Below are positions 26,499 through 35,786 of a DNA stretch of 64,000 nt, in pieces. Below the pieces are notes generated by a model. The model worked only from the letters and a program-made list of their open reading frames with translations, searched no databases and was not told the DNA's origin. This DNA is from Streptomyces sp. MP131-18 (GTDB taxonomy: Bacteria; Actinomycetota; Actinomycetes; Streptomycetales; Streptomycetaceae). Every line of letters starts with the position of its first letter. Position 1 is the first letter of the stretch. The stretch spans positions 5,421,933 to 5,485,932 of the forward strand of contig NZ_LZNS01000001.1 in the NCBI RefSeq assembly GCF_001984575.1. Reading direction: 5' to 3'. A program made the position numbers and the translations under genes.

Positions 26499-26882
26499 TC
26501 AGTCGTCCAGCACGGCCAGGGCGTCGATCTCGACGAGCAGTCCCGGCGGGAGTTGCATGTAGACGGTGGTGCGGGCGGGGAAGGGCTCGCCGACGGCCGC
26601 CGCGTACGCCTCGTTCATCTCGGTAAGGTGGGCGGGGTTGGTGAGGTACACGCGCAGCACCACGACGTCCTCCAGGCCGGCATCCGCCGCCTCGAGGACG
26701 GCGGTGACGTTGCGCAGGACCTGCCTGGTCTGCTCGGCGACCGTGGTGCCGACGACCTCGCCGGTGTCCGGGGCGAGGGGGAGCTGCCCGGAGACCTGCA
26801 GGACGGGGCCCTTGCGGATGCCCTGGGACAGCGGGGCCGACGGGGAGGGCGCGTTGCCGGTGGTGATGACGGTTCTGGTCAT
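26499..26882 (-). CDS. RidA / YjgF-family protein (enamine/imine deaminase)
   Basis: 127 residues, the standard length for this trimeric family. The key Arg and surrounding motif are present in PFPARTTVYMQLPPG, with IDALAVL at the C-terminus, plus QVSGQLPLAPDTGE and LEDVVVLRVYLTN. Members hydrolyse reactive enamines/imines such as 2-iminobutanoate, or act in catabolic and tailoring pathways. The ATG overlaps the esterase stop by 4 bp (ATGA), so it is co-translated as the third gene of an MBL-esterase-RidA operon. Confidence 0.92.
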   Translation of the reverse strand: MTRTVITTGNAPSPSAPLSQGIRKGPVLQVSGQLPLAPDTGEVVGTTVAEQTRQVLRNVTAVLEAADAGLEDVVVLRVYLTNPAHLTEMNEAYAAAVGEPFPARTTVYMQLPPGLLVEIDALAVLDD

Positions 26883-28417
26883 GGTGTGTCCTTGAAGGGT
26901 GCGGTCAGCTGGTCAGGGGACCAGGTCCAGGACTGTCGTTCCTGGCCGCGGGGGTCGTCGACCTGGGTCCACTCGGTGTCGATGCGCATGGTGGCCCGGC
27001 GGCCGGTGTCGTACGGGTCCCAGCCGGGGTCGCCGGTCCGGGCGAACCGGATCCAGGTCTCGTGGACGCGGGTGGCGAGGTCCGCGGGGGCTTCGCCGGG
27101 GCCGAGCAGGGCGTTGGGGCCGTTGAGTTCGGCCCGGTCGGCGAGGTCGAAGACGAAGGGCAGTTCGACCCCGTGGGTGGCGCCGAGTTCTCCGCCCAGG
27201 GCGTGCGAGCGCCAGGCGAACTCGTAGGCGTAGGTGGCCGACCGCGGGTGGGCGGCATGGGCGTCGGCCAGGGCGCGGCTACCCACTCCGAACAGGGCGT
27301 CGGCCATGATGGCGGAGCGCAGTTCAGCGAAGGACGCCCCGGGGCGTGAGGCGCGGTAGGTCTGGACGAGCCGCGCCGGGTCGGGGTGCGAGCGGGCGGC
27401 GGCCTCGTCGACATCGGCGGCGGTCGAGGTGGCGTACTTGCCCACCGGGACCAGGTAGAGGTTCCCCTCTTCGGAGTTGGTGCCGACGAGCAGGTCGACG
27501 TCGGGGGCGTCGGCGGCGGAAGCGGCGACGGACACGGCTGGCTGGGCGTCCAGGACCAGGCTGAAGGGGCTCAGACCGATCAGTGGGTCGCCGTGGGTTT
27601 CGGTCCGCAGGTCGATGCCGGCGAGGTCGGCGGCCGCCTCGACGAGCCGCTCGTCGGGGATGCCGGCGAACGCGCCGACCGAGGGCTCGACGCCCAGGGC
27701 CTCGCCCGCAGCCCTGGTGACACGGGCGGCCTGCTCGGGCGTGAACGCGCCCAGGCCGCTGCCGCTCTGCACGATCGCCCGGCGGAACAGCCCGGTGGCC
27801 TCCGGGGTGGCGAGAACGCCGCCGACGACGGTCGCCCCGGCCGACTGGCCGAAGAGGGTGACGTTGCGCGGGTCACCGCCGAAGGCGGAGGCGTTCGCCC
27901 GCACCCAGCGCAGCGCCGCGACGACGTCGAGCAGACCGCGGTTGGCGGGCGCCCCGGGGACGTCGAGGAACCCGGCGATCCCTAGCCGGTAGTTGAGGGT
28001 GACCAGGACGACCCCGTCACGCGCGAACGCCGAGCCGTCGTACAGGGTGGCGCGCGTCGAACCGGCGACGAAACCGCCGCCGTGGACGAATACCATGACC
28101 GGCAGTCCGCCTCCTCCGGCGGCGGGCGCGAAGACGTTGACGGTGAGGTAGTCCTCGCCGCGGCTCCAGCCGGTGCCGAAGTAGGGGGTCATGTCGACGT
28201 CGCCGAGCCTGCGCTCGGACTGCGGGGCGGTGGGCCCCGGCACGGTGGCGTCCCGTACGCCCTGCCACGGCTCGTGCGGGCGCGGCGGGGCGAACCGGTC
28301 GGCGCCGCGGGGCGGAGCGGCGTACGGGATGTTCTGGAAAGTGAGGGTGCGGCCCCGGCGCAGGCCGCGAACGGTGCCCTGCGCGGTGGTCACGACGGGG
28401 TCGGGGTGCTGGTTCAT
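26879..28417 (-). CDS. Type B carboxylesterase
   Basis: 512 residues from ATG 28417. Hallmarks are the N-terminal GTVRGLRRGRTLTFQNIPYA, the oxyanion loop FVHGGGFVAG, the nucleophile elbow TLFGQSAGAT, a Glu in NSEEGNLYL and a His in GATHGVELPFVF. No signal peptide is seen, so it is probably cytoplasmic. It lies 35 bp after the MBL hydrolase and overlaps RidA by 4 bp. Carboxylesterase, lactonase and RidA together suggest catabolism or detoxification of an ester/lactone compound; the substrate is unknown. Confidence 0.92.
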   Translation of the reverse strand: MNQHPDPVVTTAQGTVRGLRRGRTLTFQNIPYAAPPRGADRFAPPRPHEPWQGVRDATVPGPTAPQSERRLGDVDMTPYFGTGWSRGEDYLTVNVFAPAAGGGGLPVMVFVHGGGFVAGSTRATLYDGSAFARDGVVLVTLNYRLGIAGFLDVPGAPANRGLLDVVAALRWVRANASAFGGDPRNVTLFGQSAGATVVGGVLATPEATGLFRRAIVQSGSGLGAFTPEQAARVTRAAGEALGVEPSVGAFAGIPDERLVEAAADLAGIDLRTETHGDPLIGLSPFSLVLDAQPAVSVAASAADAPDVDLLVGTNSEEGNLYLVPVGKYATSTAADVDEAAARSHPDPARLVQTYRASRPGASFAELRSAIMADALFGVGSRALADAHAAHPRSATYAYEFAWRSHALGGELGATHGVELPFVFDLADRAELNGPNALLGPGEAPADLATRVHETWIRFARTGDPGWDPYDTGRRATMRIDTEWTQVDDPRGQERQSWTWSPDQLTAPFKDTP

Positions 28418-28452
28418 CTCGTGTGTCCTTCTCGCCTTTTCTTCCGCGGGCC

Positions 28453-29367
28453 TCAGACCTGCTCGGTGTACGTGGAGAAGGGCGCCCAGCCCTTGACGGC
28501 GAACTTGCCGCCCGCACGGACGACTTCGGCGGCGCCGTGGCCGCCGAGGTGGGCGGGGAAGACGAGGGCGTTGCTGTCGGCCGCCGAGCCCAGGAGCTTG
28601 TGGCGGGTGGCGCGGGCTTCGGCGGGGTCCTCGCAGAAGCAGCTGTTGGCGTCGGGCTCGTGGATCTGGATCGGGCTGTGCATCAGGTCGCCGACGAACA
28701 GGGCCCGGTCGGAGCCGGATTCCAGCCGCAGCACCGATGAGCCGGGGGTGTGGCCGGGGGCGAGGTCGAGACGCAGGTTGGCGTCGATGCGGTGGTTGCC
28801 CTCCCACAGCAGGGTGAGGCCGGCCGTGTGCACGGGGGCGACGCTGTCCTCGAATACGTTCTGGTTGCCGCGGCCGAACAGGGTCTTGATCTCGTTGGCG
28901 GGGTTCCAGTAGTCGAAGTCCGCCTTCGCCATGAGGTAGGTGGCGTTGGGGAACGTCGGTACCCAGGTCCGGTCGTCGAGGTAGGTGTTCCAGCCGACGT
29001 GGTCGACGTGCAGGTGGGTGTTGATCACGATGTCGACGTCCTCGGGGCGCACCCCGGCGCGGGCGAGATTGCCCAGGAAGTCGGTGTCCAGACGGCTCCA
29101 CACCGGCGCGTACGGCCTGTCCTTGTGGTTGCCGACGCCGGTGTCGACCAGGATGGTTCTGCCCTCGCTGCGCAGGACCCAGGTCTGGATCGCGGTGTTG
29201 ACGATCCGGGTCTCGGCGTCCAGGAAGTCCGGCACCAGCCAGGAACGGTGCGTGTCCCACGCCCGGGCCGGACTCTCCGGGACGAACGCCTCGGGTGTCA
29301 GGCCGACGGGACCGTAGTACTCCCTGACTCGGGTCACGGTGACATCGCCCAGGGTGATGGTGTCCAC
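28453..29367 (-). CDS. MBL-fold metallo-hydrolase (lactonase-like)
   Basis: 304 residues from GTG 29367, preceded by CTGGAGAG. The zinc-binding motif THLHVDHVGW is complete, with further ligands in LAPGHTPGS, LFVGDLMHSP and a late His in FPAHLGGHG. The arrangement resembles AHL-lactonase/arylsulfatase-like MBL enzymes, but the substrate cannot be read from sequence. It is first in an operon with a carboxylesterase and RidA. No export signal is visible. Confidence 0.9.
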   Translation of the reverse strand: MDTITLGDVTVTRVREYYGPVGLTPEAFVPESPARAWDTHRSWLVPDFLDAETRIVNTAIQTWVLRSEGRTILVDTGVGNHKDRPYAPVWSRLDTDFLGNLARAGVRPEDVDIVINTHLHVDHVGWNTYLDDRTWVPTFPNATYLMAKADFDYWNPANEIKTLFGRGNQNVFEDSVAPVHTAGLTLLWEGNHRIDANLRLDLAPGHTPGSSVLRLESGSDRALFVGDLMHSPIQIHEPDANSCFCEDPAEARATRHKLLGSAADSNALVFPAHLGGHGAAEVVRAGGKFAVKGWAPFSTYTEQV

Positions 29368-29779
29368 GGAACTCTCCAGTTCGATCGATTCCGTGTGCTC
29401 AGGCCGCAGGCGCGGGCTAGACACGGATGAGCATCTGCTCATGACGGATACGGGGTGCTGCGTCCATGCCGGGGCCGTGCACCGGTGGCGCCGTGACTGC
29501 GGTCGCGGCGTCTTCTGCTTCGGGGCGATCCCACCGCCGAGGCAGATTGCGGACATCGGACCGTGGGGTCCTCGCCGGTGGAAACGGGCCGCCCGGTACG
29601 CGTCCGTTCGTGGACGACCCTGCTCAGCCATGGTGCGTCTTGCCGGGCGCGGCGCGGTATGCGTCACGTGACTGCACCTGGACAGAGCGGTCCCTGCGCT
29701 GATGCGGAGGTAACGCGAAAACCGGAGGAGCCGTGCGTCGGTCCGGGCCTGAGCGAACGTGGGAACAGCCTGCGGTTCA

Positions 29780-30483
29780 TCACCGGCCGGCACCAGCCCG
29801 CTCAGGAGGCGACTGCTCGTCTCCCGGGCTGGGCGGCGAGGAGACCTCGCCGCCTGCGGACGGAGCCATGGTGTCGTCGGCGGCCGGTGCGGGCGGGTTC
29901 AAGGCTTGGGTGAGCGCGATCACGTGGAGGTCGAGGCGGTCGATGTGGAGCAGCAGGCGTCTTTGCGGCGACGGTCGTCCGTGACGCATACGTCGTTCGC
30001 CGGAGAGCAGGGACAGTGCTCTGGTGACCTTGGGGCGTGCCGAGTGGGAGGCAGTGTCCGGCTGAGGACTTGCGAGGCGGATCAGGTGCGCCACCCTCTC
30101 CTGGGCACGGTTGGCTGCCATGGTGACCTGGTTGGCGTAATCGGCGTCGTCACCCCGCGGGAGGCGCCCAGCCACGGCGGCCAGACTCCGTGCGTGGTAG
30201 GCCCGACTTCCAGCAACTCCGGCAGGTGGCGGGCGCGATCACGACGGCCGCGCTGGGGATTGAGCGGGTGGGTGAGCGGCAGACATGCCTTGCGGAAGGA
30301 CGCCGGCGCCTGGTCCGGATCACGGGCCGCGCGTATCAGGCTCGTCGTGGTGCCGGTGCTCAGGCTCCCCGTCGTCGCATCCAGGAGGCGCCTGAGGACC
30401 AGCAGGATGTGGACCAGTTCCTTGTCGCTGGCCCTGGCGGACCGAGAGGGGCGCGCTGCGAACGCGGGGGGCTTGGTGACCAT
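29780..30483 (-). pseudogene. Frameshifted hypothetical protein
   Basis: From ATG 30483 one frame reads MVTKPPAFAARPSRSARA then ELVHILLVLRRLLDAT. Coding character then passes near 30205-30215 to another frame that continues SRAYHARSLAAVAGRLPRG, then ADYANQVTMAANRAQERV, and LLLHIDRLDLHVIAL, ending at 29780. Together they would make a mostly helical protein of about 230 residues. I do not recognise a family. The join by frameshift is an inference. Confidence 0.4.
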
Positions 30484-30634
30484 GACGGGATCATCGGGAA
30501 GGTACGTCCTTCGCATGCCCTCCCGCAGACGATCGACAAGTCATGAGCATTACTCCCGGGGGTGCGAAGGCGCCCGCCTTGGGACAGTCCTCGCCCTGCG
30601 GGCCGGCACTGTCGCAGCGGCGGACGCAGCCGTC

Positions 30635-33421
30635 TCAGGTCTGGGTGCCGGTGCCTGACAGGGTGCCTTCGATGACATCGCGGAGCTGTGACCGGGCGGT
30701 GATGCCCAGTTTGGGGAACACCCGGTAGAGGTGGGAGCCGACCGTGCGGGGTGAGAGAAAGAGTTTCTCTCCGACCTCGCGGTTCGTCAGGCCGCGGGCG
30801 GCGAGTTGAACGATCTGTTGCTGCTGGGGGCTCAGTTCGGTGAAGGCACTGGGCACTACGCTGCTGGCGGCTTCGACGCCGGCGGCTCGAAGTTCTGCCT
30901 TCGCCCGCTCGATCCAGGGCCGTGCGCCGAGTCGTTGGAAGGTGTCGAGTGCCGTGATCAGCAGCGGGCGGGCCTCGGCGATGCGACGTTGCCTCCTGAG
31001 CCATTCGCCGTAGTCCAGCCGAGTCTGTGCCCGCTCGAACGGCCACTGCTCGCCCGTGTCGTCCGCCAGCGCGGCTCGGAAGTACTGTTCTGCGTGCTCC
31101 GGCTCGGCGAGCAGAGCGCGGCCTCGGTCGAGCAGTGCGGTGACCCGTGCCGACATGCCGGTACCCAAGCGCCGCGCGGATCGCTCCAGCAGTTCGGCGG
31201 CGTCCTCCCGTCGGTCTCGGCGGACGGCCGCCGAGGCGAGCTCGGCCAGGACGGTGTAGGAGACATGGTAGTGAACCGGACCGCCGTCGTCGGTGAAGGC
31301 GGAGTGGAACTGCGCGTACGCGGTGTCGTAGTCGCCCTCGGCCACTGCCGCCAGGCCCAGGGCCCGGCGTGCGAAGACCGCGACGGAGCGGCTCTCCAGC
31401 GGGTTGACGAGGACCAGCGCCCGCTCGGCACCCCGTCGCGCGTCGGCCGACTCGCCGAGCAGCGCGAGCACCGTCGCGTCGAGCACATGCGCACACGCCT
31501 CGGCGTGGTCCAGCCCTGCCGCTGACGCCACCGCCGAGATCTCAGCGGCCACCGAACGGGCCTCGGCCCACCGGCCCTGCTCCAGATAGGACCAGCCGAC
31601 GGCACATCCCAGACCGTCCGGCAGCGAGCCACGGGCCTGCCACCGGTCGAACGCCTCGTCGAAGGTTCTGGCAGCCAGGGCGGTCTCGTCCAAGATCCAC
31701 GCCACGATGGCGAGCGCGGTCAGACTGTCGGCGTCGTCCTTGGCCTCGGCAATCAGTCCGGGCAGTGCCGGGACGAGGGAGGCTCCCGCACCGTGGGGGT
31801 CGGAGACGGCCAGTACCCAGGCGCGCAGGGCACCCCTGACGGTGGAGTCCGGCATAGTGGTGAACAGGCTCTCGATCTGTTGTTGCTGGGACTCCTCGCC
31901 CGAGTAGTAGCGGACCACCGCCGCCGCGGCGAGCGCCTCCAGCAGGCGGGGCGACCGGGTGTCCGCGGCCTCCTCGGCGATGCGCGACAGCAGGGCAAAG
32001 GCCGCCGCATGGTGCCGACGCAGAGCCATGAGCTGCCCGGTGGCCAGCGACGCCCTGCTGATCAATGCCGGATCATCACTGCGCCCCCGGACCTCAGCGG
32101 CCAGGCGTTCCACCCAGCCGAGCTGACCGGTGAAGACGGCCATGAGGGCGGCCTCGGTCAGCAGCCGAGCCTGGTCCGCGCGGCTCGGGCTCAGCTCCGC
32201 GGCGCGCTCCAAAGCGGCGGCAGCGGCCGCATAGCCGCCCCGGCGCCGGGCCCGGTCGGCCGTCTGCCGCAGGGCGGCCGACACGTCCTCGTCGGGACGT
32301 GTGGTCGCGGCGGCGAGGTGCCAGGCACGGCGGTCAGGCTCCTCGCTCAGCAGCTCGGCGAGAGCGAGATGCGCTTGCCTGCGTTCCTCGAAGGACGCTG
32401 CATGGTAGACGGCCGAGCGGATGAGCGGGTGGCGAAAGGAGATCCGGGAGCCGTCTTGGCGTACGAGACCGGCCCGCTCCGCGGGTGCCCACGTCTTGTC
32501 GTCGGCCTGGGGGAGTCCCCGATAGGCCGTCGGTGCGTCCGTCGCATCACCGGCTGCGAGCAGTAGGAGGGGGCGGCGAGTTACTTCCGGCAGAAACCGT
32601 GCGTGCTGCGCGAAGATCCGCTCCAATCGGTCGGTGACGGGCAACGGGCCCTCCACGCTGCCGTTATCGAGCTGCCGGGTCGCGGTGGCGCGGGCGAGTT
32701 CGACCAGGGCCAGCGGATTTCCGGCCGCCTCCTGCAGAATTCGCACCCGAGTTCGGCCAACGGGTGGTGTCGGCTGTTGGTCGAGCAACCGGTTCGCTGC
32801 CTCACCGCTCAATGGACCGATATCGAGACGCTCGTATCCCTTGTCGAACCCGGGCAGCGCGGCTGCGGCGCGCACACCCACCAGCAGCGTGACGGGTTCA
32901 CTGTCCATGCGCCGGGCCACGAAGGACAGAACGTCCAACGATGCGCGGTCGATCCACTGGGCATCATCGATCACCACGAGCAGCGGCGCCGGTTCCGCCA
33001 GGTCCGACACCAAGGTGAGAACCGCAAGACCGACGAGCATGCCATCAGGGGCCTCGGTGCATTCGCCCAGACCCAGGGCTGTCCGGAGCGCAGCGTGCTG
33101 CCGCGGTGGCAGGCTGTCCAGTTCGCCGAGCACCGAGCGGAACATCTGATGAAGGCCCGCGAACCCAAGGTGTGCCTCGGACTCGCTGCCGACCGCTCGC
33201 AGCACCCGGCTGCCCTCGCGCCGCGCGCGTTCGGCCGCGAAGTCGAGCAGCACGCTCTTGCCGGCACCAGGTTCGCCCGTGAGGATCAACACCTCGCTGT
33301 GACACCGGTCAGTGGCGACGCGCCGCATGATTTCTGCGGTCTCGGTTTCCCGGCCCACCATCGTCAGAGCAAGATCGCGTGTCGAGCCCTGGTTCCCTTG
33401 AGTCATTCCACCATTTTCCAC
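30635..33421 (-). CDS. LuxR-family transcriptional regulator, LAL type (AAA ATPase + HTH)
   Basis: About 928 residues from GTG 33421 (CTGGAG upstream); ATG 33406 is a close alternative. The N-terminal AAA module has Walker A LTGEPGAGKSVLL and Walker B LLVVIDDAQW. A long helical-repeat middle follows, and the C-terminus is a LuxR HTH (LSPQQQQIVQLAARGLTNRE, then LFLSPRTVGSHLYRVF). LAL proteins are ATP-dependent activators, often in polyketide or sugar-use clusters. This gene lies 14 kb from the PKS across a decayed region, so control of the PKS is possible but not shown. The coding frame is intact although the flanks are full of remnants. Confidence 0.93.
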   Translation of the reverse strand: MENGGMTQGNQGSTRDLALTMVGRETETAEIMRRVATDRCHSEVLILTGEPGAGKSVLLDFAAERARREGSRVLRAVGSESEAHLGFAGLHQMFRSVLGELDSLPPRQHAALRTALGLGECTEAPDGMLVGLAVLTLVSDLAEPAPLLVVIDDAQWIDRASLDVLSFVARRMDSEPVTLLVGVRAAAALPGFDKGYERLDIGPLSGEAANRLLDQQPTPPVGRTRVRILQEAAGNPLALVELARATATRQLDNGSVEGPLPVTDRLERIFAQHARFLPEVTRRPLLLLAAGDATDAPTAYRGLPQADDKTWAPAERAGLVRQDGSRISFRHPLIRSAVYHAASFEERRQAHLALAELLSEEPDRRAWHLAAATTRPDEDVSAALRQTADRARRRGGYAAAAAALERAAELSPSRADQARLLTEAALMAVFTGQLGWVERLAAEVRGRSDDPALISRASLATGQLMALRRHHAAAFALLSRIAEEAADTRSPRLLEALAAAAVVRYYSGEESQQQQIESLFTTMPDSTVRGALRAWVLAVSDPHGAGASLVPALPGLIAEAKDDADSLTALAIVAWILDETALAARTFDEAFDRWQARGSLPDGLGCAVGWSYLEQGRWAEARSVAAEISAVASAAGLDHAEACAHVLDATVLALLGESADARRGAERALVLVNPLESRSVAVFARRALGLAAVAEGDYDTAYAQFHSAFTDDGGPVHYHVSYTVLAELASAAVRRDRREDAAELLERSARRLGTGMSARVTALLDRGRALLAEPEHAEQYFRAALADDTGEQWPFERAQTRLDYGEWLRRQRRIAEARPLLITALDTFQRLGARPWIERAKAELRAAGVEAASSVVPSAFTELSPQQQQIVQLAARGLTNREVGEKLFLSPRTVGSHLYRVFPKLGITARSQLRDVIEGTLSGTGTQT

Positions 33422-33473
33422 GGATGCTCCAGAGCTTGAGATTGCTCCGATAGCACTGAGGTTGAACTGGAGT

Positions 33474-33705
33474 CGTAGGGACTGACGGGTCCTGATCCCT
33501 GCGGTATGCCGGTGGGATGCGGTATCCACAAGGCGGCGGTCTGACCGCCGAGCGGCAGAATCTTGCGCGACATGGGGCGCGACTCCGCTGCGGCCAGCGA
33601 GAGGATCTCGGGCCTCGTCGTAATCCGGCAGAGCCAAACATCGAGGGGCCTCCATCGCGTCGCGATGGACGAGTACGACGAACCAACCGCGTGCAGCGAA
33701 CCTGA
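33474..33705 (+). mobile_element. IS630-family 5' end, remnant copy A
   Basis: The segment 33474-33566 matches 35632-35717 at roughly four bases in five, including CGTAGGG(A/C)CTGACG and ATGCGGTATCCACAAG. The frame from ATG 33517 begins MRYPQGGGLTAERQ, the typical N-terminus of actinobacterial IS630-type transposases, then degenerates. No DDE catalytic region or right end is seen. Confidence 0.6.
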
Positions 33706-34293
33706 GGACGACACGGCGAACCCCTTCGGGCCCGTGCGGGCTCCAAGGGGTCATGACGCAGTGGTGCTCGATGACCCGGCCACCGCGGTCAAGGCCGCCC
33801 CAGACGGCCGGCCTCGGGGTACGCGCTGATCTTACGGCTGACGACGAATCGTCACCGCGAAGCGTTCGACTTGCTCCCTCGGTAGTCACCGACGAACGCA
33901 CGCAGCGTCCCCCGGCAGTCGGTCGGCCGAATCGTGATCAGCGGTCGGTACCTGCCCTCAGCGCTCGTTCCGCGGCAACACGACGGAGGCCCGCTCGACT
34001 ACCTCCTCGAGCTGAACACGCATGTGAACACGCCGCCTGGCCGTGCTCCTCACCCTTTGCCTCATTTCGGCAGGCGTCGCCGAGCACGGCATCGCCGGCC
34101 GCTTCCGCCTCAACCCATCCGCGTCCGGCCGGGAACTCGTTCTGTACGCCGACGCCGCCTCCTACCTGATCCAGGTCATGGACCTGGTCGGTTACCGAGG
34201 GGCAAATGGCCGAGCACTGGTCCGTCGCCGACGCCGACCTTGCTGCGCCGGACCGGAGCGCTGCCGAGTCCGGACGTGACCGGACAGGCAGGG
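33706..34293. other. Non-coding or decayed stretch
   Basis: No intact gene is recognised. A plus-strand frame at about 34028-34200 reads GIAGRFRLNPSASGRELVLY then ADAASYLIQVMDLVGYRG, which looks protein-like but matches no family I know and has no good start. Confidence 0.35.
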
Positions 34294-34332
34294 CCCGTGC
34301 GGGCCGGATAGGGCATTCCCGGCCCGCACGGG
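34294..34332. terminator. Strong 14-bp stem-loop
   Basis: CCCGTGCGGGCCGG (34294-34307) pairs perfectly with CCGGCCCGCACGGG (34319-34332) around an 11-nt loop. No U-tract follows. It lies in decayed DNA with no intact gene ending nearby, so it may be the terminator of a lost gene or part of a mobile element end. Confidence 0.55.
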
Positions 34333-34495
34333 GGACTGACGGCCCCGGCCACCCTTGTGAGGTGCCCGGGACGCTTCCGCTCGGGCAACGGCGCTTGTGA
34401 TACCGAGCGGAGCTCAGGGCCCGGTTATGAACCGGTTTCCTTTACGACCCGTTACTGCGGGAAGAGGAACCTCGAACCGAGCATCCGGAGGACCT

Positions 34496-34801
34496 GTGCC
34501 GCCGAACGAAGGACCCGACAAGACCCACGACCCTGAAACCTATAAGGCTTGGCGGCGTGAGAGGTGAGGGGAGGCCGGCAAGTGGGCGGCTGCGACCCGA
34601 ATGGCGATCTACACGCCTCAGCAACGCAGCGAGGCTGGCAGGCGGGCGGCCGCGACCCGGTTGGCGAACTCGACACCTGAGGCGCGCAGAGCGGCCGTCA
34701 GGAAGGGGAACGAGACGAGGAGGAGGCGGCTACGGAGAGGGTCGCTGCTGAGGCGGGGCGTGTGGGTAGGGCTGGTGCGGTGGGTGAGGGGGTGGGCCTG
34801 A
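34496..34801 (+). pseudogene. Small basic protein gene with an in-frame TGA
   Basis: GTG 34496 follows a perfect GGAGG-N4 ribosome site and reads 23 residues ending KAWRRER before TGA (34565-34567). The same frame continues GEAGKWAAATRMAIYTPQQR then SEAGRRAAATRLANSTPEAR and a run of basic residues. The A-A-A-T-R-x-A motif occurs twice, an internal duplication of about 19 residues. Without the TGA it would be about 100 residues, strongly basic, probably nucleic-acid binding. Family not recognised. Confidence 0.4.
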
Positions 34802-35237
34802 CGCGGAGCAGGTGCTGACGAATCTGCCCGTGATCGCTGCTGCGACCATCTGCATGGACTACCGGGGTTTGCGCATTGGCCGCTCCGTGGTGGCCTCTCG
34901 TGCGGGCCTGTGAGCTGTGCTTTCGCCCGTGATCACCACTACACCACTCGGCGGGACACCATCCCGGGAGTGCTTCCGACTCGTCGAACGTCGTACCGCG
35001 ACTCGCAGCCGGGCTGAACTCCGACGACGCGATCACCGCCGCCGGGCCGAACGCTCCTTTCGGTCGCTTCGGCACCGCGAAAAGCCGCCGCCTCGGCCCT
35101 TTACAGCGGAGCGTCCGTCTGAGGGCGTGCCGGGGTGGAGAAGGCGGCGAACGCGGCGTCCAGCAGGTCGCCGAGGTCTTTTTGGCCGCCGTTCGCGCTC
35201 CACTGTCCGAGGACGATCCACAGGCATTCGAGCGCTC

Positions 35238-35603
35238 ATGACGCGCCTGGCGGGCCGGGCCCGCGCGCTGGAGCTCATCCTCGGCGCCGAACTCGTGGGC
35301 GCGGAACTCGCGGAACGCTACGGCCTGATCAACCGTGCGCTGCCCGCCGGGGAACTCGATGCATTCGTCGGCACCCTGGCCCGACGGATCGCCGGCCTGC
35401 GGCCGGAGGTCGTCTCCATCACCAAGGCCGCGGTCGACGCGATCGCTCCTCCAAACCCTCACAGGGCATATGTCGTGGAGAACGAGGGCCTGTACGCGGC
35501 GTTCGGCGACGACGTCAAAGAACTCGCCCATAAGCTGCTCGCTGCCGGTATCCAGACCCGCGAGGGCGAACGGGACCACGAGCGCATTGCCAACAGCATC
35601 TGA
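35238..35603 (+). pseudogene. Enoyl-CoA hydratase/isomerase, C-terminal fragment
   Basis: About 121 residues remain: RALELILGAELVGAELAERY, then GLINRALPAGELDAFV, RIAGLRPEVVSITKAAVDA and a terminal helix, matching the C-terminal half of crotonase-fold proteins. The N-terminal half, with the oxyanion-hole motif, is missing and the upstream sequence is unrelated. An IS630-like remnant follows within 30 bp, suggesting truncation during element-driven rearrangement. Confidence 0.7.
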
Positions 35604-35631
35604 ATGCCTACTGAGGGTGAACCCGTGGAGA

Positions 35632-35786
35632 CGTAGGGCCTGACGACTCGTCGCCTGTGCGGTATCACCGGGGCATGCGGTATCCACAAGTGAGCGGGCT
35701 GACCGCCGAACGGCAGCAGCTACGCGAGGAGTTACGACTCAAGGCGGCTGCGCCGCCTGCGGGTGACTCATACCGTGCGGCCCGGT
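35632..35786 (+). mobile_element. IS630-family 5' end, remnant copy B
   Basis: This is the second copy of the segment at 33474. From ATG 35675 it reads MRYPQVSGLTAERQQLREEL then RLKAA before running into the end of the NmrA-like remnant and stopping at 35786. Only the first ~25 codons of a transposase survive. The two copies lie in the same orientation 2.16 kb apart. Confidence 0.6.

Noticed and set aside
30635..33421. LAL regulator as the dedicated PKS activator
   Set aside because: It lies 17 kb from the PKS start across decayed unrelated genes; position alone does not support it.
34917..35237. Possible TetR C-terminus on the minus strand near 35120-35210
   Set aside because: Only about 25 residues look plausible; too short to support a call.
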